Source: Knufia peltigerae (lineage: Eukaryota > Ascomycota > Eurotiomycetes > Chaetothyriales > Trichomeriaceae). Taken from it: 64,000 bases of DNA. How positions within the stretch are numbered: the first letter of the stretch is position 1; the number at the start of each line of letters is the position of its first letter. The stretch is taken from the NCBI GenBank assembly GCA_030247855.1, contig JAPDRN010000067.1, positions 124,001-188,000 on the forward strand, read 5' to 3'. Below the pieces are notes generated by a model. It had not been told where the DNA came from. It ran no database searches and saw only the letters and a program-made list of their open reading frames with translations. Made by a program: the position numbers and the translations under genes. Positions 56,380-64,000 of this stretch are shown piece by piece.

Positions 56380-57054
56380 GCAAACTATCAAGAATTATTG
56401 ACAACCCTCGGGCTTGATGCGCGCGCAACTGGAGAAAAGAGGGAGCGGCCAACTGTCGGTTGATCAAACCTCGAGCGTGATTGCATATCTACTGAGGACA
56501 ACAAGCGCATGTTCGATGCAAAGTCGTCACTATGCCTGGCCTCAATGTGTTCTCATTAGAAATGCACCAATGCTGCGAAATCAACAGCGCAGACCCAGTT
56601 GTGAAACAACGCGCCCCAATCAAGAATGCTCATACCAGGTCTCAAAACAGTCCTTGAGGATTGTTATTCTGACAGTGCAGAAAGTATGAAGAAGGGATTT
56701 TCTGACCTTGCATAACCACGAGGCGCGCTTTCTGACTGGTTTTTCTGACATGAATTCTGACATTGCGGGTGGACTTCTGATTGGCACCAAACGGACGTTT
56801 CGGCCGAATTCTCTAGATTTGTCCCAGTACGGGGTGCTTGCTTGCTACTTGTGCATTGTGTATGCTCTTCTCTGATATAGATCCACCACTTGACATTTGC
56901 TTGATAATATACTTGTCAAGACACAAAAATATCAAGTATAAGTACTTTACCAAAAATGCGATGGAGATGGCAGTTTCAGAATGTCAAGTTTTCGTCGAGA
57001 TCTTTCCTCCTACATGAGACAAGGATTGCTCACATAGAGACATACTGATACAAG
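56380..57054. promoter_or_regulatory. Intergenic region, promoter of the SDR gene at 57055
   Basis: 675 bp, no gene. It holds a TTCTGAC repeat array at 56667-56781, 275-390 bp upstream of the SDR start. Confidence 0.5.
56667..56781 (+). repeat. TTCTGAC repeat array in the SDR promoter
   Basis: Five exact TTCTGAC copies (56667, 56700, 56730, 56743, 56755) and one TTCTGAT (56775) on the same strand within 115 bp. The same motif appears at 61081 and, inverted, at 61162-61168, upstream of the convergent sugar transporter gene. A transcription-factor binding array is the simplest reading. Confidence 0.65.
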
Positions 57055-58128
57055 ATGGCTACCACCACCACCACCAAGACCACATACTTAATCACAGGTG
57101 GAAATAGAGGTGACTATTCCTCTCCTTTCTCTTCACACCTCAAAGGCTTGACCATTCTTTCAGATCCTTACAGTCTATAGGCATCGGCAAAGGTCTCGTG
57201 GCCGCATACCTGTCACGTCCAAACAACACCGTGATAGCTGGCGTGCGAGATCTACAACACCCGACGAGTGTCTCGCTCCAGTCGTTGCCCAAGGACCCCT
57301 CGAGTTCTTTGATCGTGGTCAAGATCGACAGCCTTTCAGAGACCGACGCCCTCGATGCCGTGGCAAAACTCGAGTCCAAACACGACGTCGACAACCTCGA
57401 CGTGGTCGTCGCCAACGCCGGCATCTCAGCCATCTGGCCCGCCGTGGCCGAAGCCAAACCTTCGGACATGATCGATCATTACCGTGTGAACGCGGTCGGT
57501 ATCACCCTCTTATTCCAAGCCGTGTTGCCCTTGCTCAAGAAGTCATCGAGCAACAAGAACATCACCCCGAAATTCGTCACTCTGGGGACCATCGCGGGTT
57601 CCATAGCAGCTCAGGAGACGGTCCCCGTCCCCAACGCCGCTTACGGCCCTTCGAAGGCGGCCATGAATTGGATCACCAAGAAGATTCATCTGGAACATCC
57701 CTACCTGATCGCCTTTCCTCTCTCACCAGGGTGAGTTCCCCTTCTCGTTTACCCGATTGAACGTGAACGTTCGAATTGCTTGAAACAACCAAATGCCATG
57801 ATTTCTCTTTGCCCCAATTCATCCCAAAACAAAAACTTGAACACTGACCTTGATTTGTGTCATCAATAGTTTCGTCGACACAGACATGGGTAAGGCAGGA
57901 GCAAAATTCTTCGGCATGGGTCCAGAGGTATTGATCACTCTTGACGAGAGTATCAATGGGATGACCAAGGTGGTGAGTACCGTCTTTGTTCTTTTCTCTC
58001 TTTTCAATACATGATCAAGAGTGAGTACTCGTGGCTGACTTTGTGCGTATGGTCAGATCGACTCTGCGACCCGAGAGACAGCATCTGGCAAGAACTTGAC
58101 GTACGAGGGTAAAGAGGATCCTTATTAG
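57055..58128 (+). CDS. Short-chain dehydrogenase/reductase, norsolorinate-ketoreductase-like
   Basis: Four exons: 57055-57109, 57181-57730, 57870-57972, 58057-58128 (259 aa). Cofactor loop TGGNRGIGKG near residue 15 is split by intron 1, with NANAGIS later, Tyr-Lys in YGPSKAAMNW and the C-terminal tail IDSATRETASGKNLTYEGKEDPY. This tail and the TGGNRGIG start are typical of fungal ketoreductases named after norsolorinic acid ketoreductase, though most members are not in aflatoxin-type pathways. NAD(P)H-dependent. The N-terminal Thr run (MATTTTTK) comes from an ACC repeat. Convergent with the sugar transporter, 241 bp apart. Confidence 0.88.
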
Positions 58129-58369
58129 ACTTTCGACTTCGAATTCACTGTTGTCAACGATGTGGAGGTGGAACCTGAACCTGCTCATTGGGTGCATACA
58201 TACTCTGTACTGGTACTTGTCATGCAATTACGAGTAGTAATAGTACCGATATGGACAGTGTTGACCTGCAACGGTTCACACCATGAAGGGATGAAACCTG
58301 CCTGCTTGATCAATCACTGTTATGAGTATCTATCAAAGGTCCATTCCCACAAGACAACCGACGATTCGT

Positions 58370-60413
58370 TCACACTTTTTCCTCATGAGTCGCCTGCTGT
58401 TCCACCTTGACCATCTCTTCCTGTTCTACGATCCCATGACCATCGGCCGTTAGGTGAACAATGACTTCGTCGCCGAACAATGCACCGATCTCTTCCACCG
58501 GGATCTGTTTCGTTTCAGGGCAATAAAAGTAAACGATGACGGTCGATACGATACACAAACCCATGTACAGGAAATACATGTTGTATTTGCTATCGCACCA
58601 TCATGTCAGTTTGAGACACTACCCAAAACAAACCGACAACAGCTGCGAGACCTCAACTTACATGTTTCTAAAAGCCAACGGGGCCGGTGTGGTATAAGTG
58701 ATTGCACCGACAAAGTAAGAGAAGAATCCCAACGAGATGCCCTTGGCTCGGATGGTCGTGGGGAAGATTTCACTCATCCAGATGAAACTTGGACCGTCGA
58801 CGGTTTGAAACAAGACAATATACACATAAATGATGGCCACGCAGGCACCAAGACCGGGTTTGTTGTCAGTGCCCAGGTATTGTGATTGAAGGACGGCTTC
58901 GAGTAATAGACACAATGCTAAAGCAGGAAATCCAATGACTGTGTCATTGTTTTCTCCGTGTTAGCTTTTGGTTGATAATGAAAACACAAAAGGGGGGGGA
59001 TACTTACGAAACATTGTTCGTCGACCAACACGGTCGACTGTATATATGGCGACAAAGACAAAAAAGGTGCCGACAGAAGTGTACAATGCTGTGTGGCGCG
59101 AATAAAAGAGCATGTCAGTTCGTAAAGTGACTCGTAATAATCCATATAGCGACGGCTTGTGGCATCGAGGTCAGAAATCTTACCGTAGATGATGAGAGGC
59201 ATCACACCAGTCATGCCTAGACTTCCAAAGATCAAGACAAGGTAGTTGGATATACCGAGAATCTGGAAACAAAGTATTAGTTACGAGAAGGGGGGAGAGA
59301 GAGAAGTTGATTCGACTCTGGAGGACATACACCTGTAGATTGTGCGGCGAACCTATGCAAAAAACAACGTCAACATCTGGACTTTGTATGGTCGTCATGA
59401 TGTGGGTGAACGACAAGACATACTGTATGAATATGGCCAAAAGACTTCTCTTTCTCCACGAAGGCTTTCGGAACATTTCAATGTACCCCGACTTCATCGA
59501 CTTGTCAAACTCGACCTGTCGGACAATCTGAGTGAACTCGGCACGAGCAGAAGAGTCGTCTGCGTCGGATGGATCACGATGAATGTTCTTCAGGACCTCC
59601 CAAGCTTCATCCGTCTTGTTGACGAGTGTAAGGAAACGTGGTGATTCTTTTTTGTTTTTCGCTTCCTGTCAGCCTAGTTCTTCCAATCTCTTGCGTTTGT
59701 TGTGCAATTGTCGAGGACAAGACGTACCAGGGATAAAAGGCAATCCGATCAGAAGAGCCAAAGGACCAATACAAGCTAGAGCCAACGGCATACGCCATTG
59801 CACCGTACTGTTTGTAGCGAAATAGCAACCAACAGAGATCCAGGCGCACCTAGAATACATGCACACATCCAGTCAGTTAATCGTGAAGACAGGAGAGGAC
59901 AGTAGATTGAAATTACATGCTCTTCCAGGATGTACGAACTTACGTGAAATATCCCATACCAAAACTCATCGTCGTCAAACCCGAAAGCAAACCGCGACGA
60001 TGTGGAGGAGCGACTTCGGTCAGGTACAAAGGGACGAGGCAGATCAGCATGCCTAACCCAAACCCGTGAAGGAGACGAACAGTAATGAGCATGGCGATCT
60101 TGACCGACGACGCCACGAGTATGGCACCGACCAAGGCGGACGCGCCGGCGATGTAAAAGGCCTTTTTTCGCCCAATCACGTCGGCGAGGTAGCCCTGCGC
60201 CAGGGCCCCGACGGCCAGGCCAAAGTTGAAGAGGGCATTGATGGCACCCAGGATGTTGGCACAGTAGTCACTCGAAGGGTCGAGGTCGAAGTATTCGTAG
60301 AAGCCCGGTTGGCCGATACTCGTGACGAAGATGGCGAAGCCGAATCCATACGCGTACCCTCCCCAGGAGACGACGAGACAAATGAGGATGTTGTATTTTG
60401 TCAGTTTGGCCAT
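58370..60413 (-). CDS. MFS sugar porter
   Basis: Eight exons on the minus strand: 60413-59944, 59849-59728, 59646-59424, 59352-59331, 59262-59184, 59088-59008, 58938-58662, 58589-58370 (497 aa). Sugar porter marks: YGFGFAIFVTSIGQPGF in TM1, ADVIGRKK (motif A), PESPRFL between TM6 region and loop, DRVGRRT (second R-G-R-R motif), and PETK near the C-terminus. The fourth exon has only 22 nt and encodes FAAQSTG, needed to join FIQ to ILGISNY. A proton-coupled importer for a sugar such as a disaccharide, hexose or pentose; substrate cannot be read. Start at 60413 because the extended frame upstream begins with GTG. Confidence 0.88.
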
Positions 60414-61843
60414 GATTTGGCTTGCTTGATGTCGCCAGGTCCCACTGTCCACAGTGTCCACAGACTAGTAAGAAACGTTCGATCAAGCCTCGGGGAAGTG
60501 CTTCAGGCAAAGTAGGTGGAACAAGGTATGTGAGTGCGGTGTTGTAGAACGGAGAAGAGGCAGAAGCAAGAGACGGTGTAGGTGGACATTCAACAACCCT
60601 GAAAGTCAGGAGATTTATATAGTTTATCTGTCCCATCCTTTTCCCGAGCCAAATGGAACAGAGTTATAGAAGAAGCTCGGTATACTGGACTCATCCCATC
60701 GTGCCCTTCTGCTCCAAGTAGTGGGAGAACTTCCCCAGAATGACGGGTCAGTCGTCGGGTGGTGTATGGAGCAGGTTACGTGTACTTACTCGTATCAGAC
60801 CAACCTATTGAGTATCATCATAGACATAACCAGTCACTGTATCAGTACGGTACCTCTCTTCCCCCGTACCGATACGTGACCCGTGGGGATTGTGATTAAA
60901 ACACGGAGTACGGGGTATCGCCCCAGCTTTGTGGGAATGAACAGCGACATCGAGACTGGTAAAATACCTGTAAAGGACTGTCATCCAGTCTAGTAACAGC
61001 GTCTCGATCGTGTTTCGTCTCAATACTGAAATGGAATAAGAATATCGGAACGGTCCATCTGACATTCATACCATATTTAATTCTGACATTGGCTCGTTGG
61101 GGAAAGTCAACAAAGGGTGGAAATTCCCACGGTTAACACTCGGTTAAATTTCATCTTGACTGTCAGAAGCATTCGCGAAAGGATCATCCCACGCTTGATC
61201 AGGACATTGGGACATGAGTCGATGTTCCAAAGGTATGAACTAGTACTGGGGAGGATGACGAGTCGTCGGGTATAGAACGAGCGAATGTTTTTCGTCACTT
61301 CAACTCTCTCCTTTATCAAAAATCAGAAACCAAATGCGAAACATTCAAACACGGGTTTTTATGTTCATTCGTTCCCTTGCAGAAACCGCAAGTATACGGA
61401 GTACATTTCCTCGGATATCTTCGTATTAATCTTCAACATCATCAAAGTGACCCAATTCTGGGTCTTTTGCCGCGCGAGCAGCCATCATTTTTCTCATAGC
61501 CCAACCGAAACCTTTCCCACAGACTGGTCACAGAATATGAGCCTGTTCCGAAAACTATTCTAGAGCAAATCGATACATAACATCATAAGTCGACAAAGGT
61601 CGGCTGAAAAAAGAGAAAGAGAATTCGTGGAGGAAACAAGTAGAGCGTCCAACGTCGGCCGCTTCAGCTCAATTTCCGGGACATCGTAGAAGGTCAATAC
61701 AAGAGTAATGGCATCAAAAGTCGTTAGAACCAAGAGAAAACGGGAAGGGTAGTCGTAATCAAAATTCAATAGTTCAAAATGATAATCGGTCGTCCGAAAA
61801 GTCGAAAAGCCGAAAGTCGGGAGGGCGAAAAGTGCATCGTACC
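60414..61843. other. 1.4-kb intergenic region
   Basis: Promoter of the sugar transporter (leftward) and 3' region of the next gene. It contains TTCTGAC at 61081-61087, its inverse at 61162-61168 and a TACGGAGTA at 61395-61403. No gene recognised. Confidence 0.5.
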
Positions 61844-63895
61844 CTAAAACATTCCAGGGGGAGCCGTGTTCATGGACGGGGTATGAAAGGGAAGAGGGAA
61901 GTTGACCTCATTTAAATATGGGCTCATGATAGGAGTGCCGGCAACGGGACTGTCCTTCATTCTCCCGTCCCCAGTCTCAAAAGATACATGACTGAAATTG
62001 TCGCTTGATAGTGTTGGAGAGTTGAAAAATTCATCGCAAAGTAACTCAAAATTATCCAAGTCAAGTGCGAGATCAATATCTGCGTCCGCAAAGAAACGGT
62101 TGGATTCTTCATGCGAGGACGTATCACCAGCGGATGCATCGAAACTCTCGACTCGTTGCTGAGGCGTTCTTGGGGTGGGTGGCGCAGGAGATGTCAGCGG
62201 TTTCACTGCCACCAAAGGAGCATTCTTGTAGATTTCGGGAATCGATTCAGAGCTCGACGAGTCGTAAAATGTGGGCGAGGAGGGAAGCGTCGGATGTGAT
62301 GAGTTAGTGGACGAACGATTGTCGAGGATCTTCAGCTCCTTTGCTAAAGAGCCCAAAGTGGTGGAATCGGCACGTTTCAATCCTGTGCTAATTTCCTGGT
62401 TGGCATCAACCCTTTTCGGACGCGCTGGGCTTGCTTTGATGGGTGACAATGCTGTGATGCCAGCAACTGGCTGGGTTGACGTCTTGCGGCTGTGGCCAGA
62501 GCTGGCTCTTTTCTTCTGTGGTCTGATGGATGGGGAAAATGCTGATGTCCTCCGACTTGTGGAAGGTGGTTGCCAAGATGTGGTCCTACTTCGACCGGCC
62601 ATCGACCTCAGGCCACTTTCAACAGACGCGGATGAAGCTAGCGATTGGGTCTGCTTTTTGACCCTAGATTTGGGAATCGGTAGGTCAGGCAATCTCTCTA
62701 ATGGGGGAGGCACCTCAGCCTCAAGCGCCTGGAGGTACGTCATTCGCATATCATCGACTATTCTTCGGAGATCATCTCTAGTCATCGGAGACTCCTCTAC
62801 CATGCTGGTCCGTGTAGTGAAAGAGGAAGATCCTCCGCTGTTGGAGAGAAAAGAATGTCGATTACGAGAGGAGCCATCAGAGTTATCATCACGATACCCA
62901 AGCTCAAGGTTCGAAGTCGACATATGACTTCTGAGCGGAGTTCTGGCTCTCCCAAAGTCATGTTGTAGACATGGACTTTGTTGCAGTGATACAGTCGATG
63001 ACGGAGATGGGTCCAAGATGAATGGTGTCATTGATCTTGAATCATAATGACTGGTGGACGGACTCCTACACTTTTCGAGTTCCGATATGGCACCCTCCAC
63101 ACCATCCTCCCCATATATGGAGGTAAGGCGACTGTGCTCTGCCCTCCACAAGGCCTGTAGAGTAGGATTGCCTTCTTCATGAGGCTCGAGTAGAGATGCG
63201 GTGGAAGCCATGTGACGTGGAAAGAGCGAATGCGTTGGACTGGATATGCCGAGGCCCATAACTTCTGGGCCAGACACAGCGGAGGGATAGGATTGTTCAA
63301 CCGACCACTGACGCTCGTGCATGAAGTTGGACGATGCCGGGGGCGATCGTGGGTAGTATTCATTTTGGGGGGATTGGTCCGCTAGTTGGCGCACTGGACT
63401 GAAAGCCGACTGCGACCGTGGTGAGTTGGGAGCACTTGAGAGGACTGCCAGTCTCGGTCGTGGCATTGACGCTGAAGGCTGTGACAATGCCCGTGGGTTC
63501 TTTCGCTCTTTGCCGGCGAGGATAATATCGCCTTGTCGAATGTCTTCCAATGTTCGATCGTAATCGTGTTGGGTGATGAGAACCTCGCCGGAGCTCAGCC
63601 GACGGCTTGTCTGAAATTTCACCGGTCCATTGCCTCGCTGAGGTCGTTCTCCCAGTTGAGGCGGCTTGCCCGGGAGGGTAGATTGGTACGAGAAAGATCG
63701 AAGATCTGTCGGAAGGTCACTTTGACGCTTTCCAAGGGAAGACCTTCGTAAAGCATGGCTAATGATAACTGGCAGGCGACTCTGGGGTGTCGCCGTAGTG
63801 TAAGGAATACTGTGTAGATCTAGCTCGGAGTGGTCGGCATGGTGCTGAGATTTCGATCTCCGAGAATGAAACAGCTTGCGGATTCGTGATTCCAT
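61844..63895 (-). CDS. Ser/Pro-rich disordered fungal protein (683 aa)
   Basis: Single exon with ATG at 63895. Most of the length is low-complexity Ser/Pro/Arg sequence. Ordered-looking spots are LFPRHMASTASLLEPHEEGN followed by TLQALWRAEHSRLTSIYGED (about residues 230-270), a block I recall from uncharacterised Pezizomycotina proteins, a helix RDDLRRIVDDMRMTYLQALEA (about 395-415), and an acidic C-terminal segment with DADIDLALDLDNFELLCDEFF. Many SP/TP and RxxS sites suggest a phosphorylated regulatory protein, but function is unknown. Start-proximal Arg/Lys-rich residues (RIRKLFHSRRSK) could be a nuclear signal. Confidence 0.75.
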   Translation of the reverse strand: MESRIRKLFHSRRSKSQHHADHSELDLHSIPYTTATPQSRLPVIISHALRRSSLGKRQSDLPTDLRSFSYQSTLPGKPPQLGERPQRGNGPVKFQTSRRLSSGEVLITQHDYDRTLEDIRQGDIILAGKERKNPRALSQPSASMPRPRLAVLSSAPNSPRSQSAFSPVRQLADQSPQNEYYPRSPPASSNFMHERQWSVEQSYPSAVSGPEVMGLGISSPTHSLFPRHMASTASLLEPHEEGNPTLQALWRAEHSRLTSIYGEDGVEGAISELEKCRSPSTSHYDSRSMTPFILDPSPSSTVSLQQSPCLQHDFGRARTPLRSHMSTSNLELGYRDDNSDGSSRNRHSFLSNSGGSSSFTTRTSMVEESPMTRDDLRRIVDDMRMTYLQALEAEVPPPLERLPDLPIPKSRVKKQTQSLASSASVESGLRSMAGRSRTTSWQPPSTSRRTSAFSPSIRPQKKRASSGHSRKTSTQPVAGITALSPIKASPARPKRVDANQEISTGLKRADSTTLGSLAKELKILDNRSSTNSSHPTLPSSPTFYDSSSSESIPEIYKNAPLVAVKPLTSPAPPTPRTPQQRVESFDASAGDTSSHEESNRFFADADIDLALDLDNFELLCDEFFNSPTLSSDNFSHVSFETGDGRMKDSPVAGTPIMSPYLNEVNFPLPFHTPSMNTAPPGMF

Positions 63896-64000
63896 ATCGT
63901 GAACAGGACTATAGTATATGAGGATTTAGGCTTAAGCATTGACTTGCTTGCGTGAGCATGAGAGGAGCATTGATGTCAGCGGAAGTGTCAAAGGGAGTTG

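Noticed and set aside
1..64000. tRNA, rRNA, transposon or CRISPR features
   Set aside because: No tRNA-like B-box with pairing arms, no transposase or reverse transcriptase motif, no terminal repeats and no regular spacer array were found by reading; a weak or degenerate copy could still be missed.

Overview
The window is nuclear DNA of a filamentous ascomycete (Pezizomycotina). The signs are genes broken by many short introns (about 47-200 nt, GT-AG with CTGAC-type branch sites), Zn(II)2Cys6 regulators, and a gene set of that group: Rab GDI, Nup155/170, Met13-type MTHFR, Ura5-type OPRT, a UNC93-like MFS protein and a CorA-like protein. A eurotiomycete, perhaps a black yeast (Chaetothyriales), would fit, but that is an inference and not shown by the sequence. 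Exon joins were worked out by hand from splice signals, reading-frame phase and conserved family motifs.

Layout. 1-0.75 kb: 5' part of an IQ-motif (calmodulin-binding) gene on the minus strand. 0.75-3.2 kb: gene-poor, with clustered palindromes and short repeats. 3.2-5.8 kb: a regulator resembling cutinase transcription factor 1. 5.8-8.2 kb: gene-poor, with a relic of a zinc-cluster coding segment. 8.2-12.7 kb: secreted S10 carboxypeptidase, then nitronate monooxygenase. 12.8-19.8 kb: DHA2 drug exporter, AflR-type regulator, NmrA-like reductase and a short-chain reductase, which together with the nitronate monooxygenase look like a small accessory cluster without a backbone synthase. 20.1-24.7 kb: two small conserved proteins and a pyruvate decarboxylase. 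25.0-40 kb: mainly housekeeping genes: Rab GDI, an EXPERA/TMEM97-like membrane protein, Nup155/170, a YqeY/Aim41-like mitochondrial protein, a DPP5-like prolyl oligopeptidase and GlcNAc-6-P deacetylase.

40.7-53.4 kb: UNC93-like MFS protein, a doubtful F-box-like gene, a CorA-like channel, a 1220-residue DUF676 lipase-fold protein and MTHFR. 54.2-60.4 kb: an NAD(P)-dependent aldehyde-reductase-type enzyme, orotate phosphoribosyltransferase, a second short-chain reductase and a sugar transporter. 61.8-63.9 kb: a Ser/Pro-rich disordered protein. No transposon, tRNA, rRNA, CRISPR array, PKS, NRPS or terpene synthase was recognised.

The observations most worth following are the 10.9-19.8 kb accessory cluster; a TTCTGAC repeat array upstream of the 57 kb reductase whose motif recurs upstream of the neighbouring sugar transporter; the zinc-cluster relic; and a Ser-rich insertion inside the GlcNAc-6-P deacetylase.
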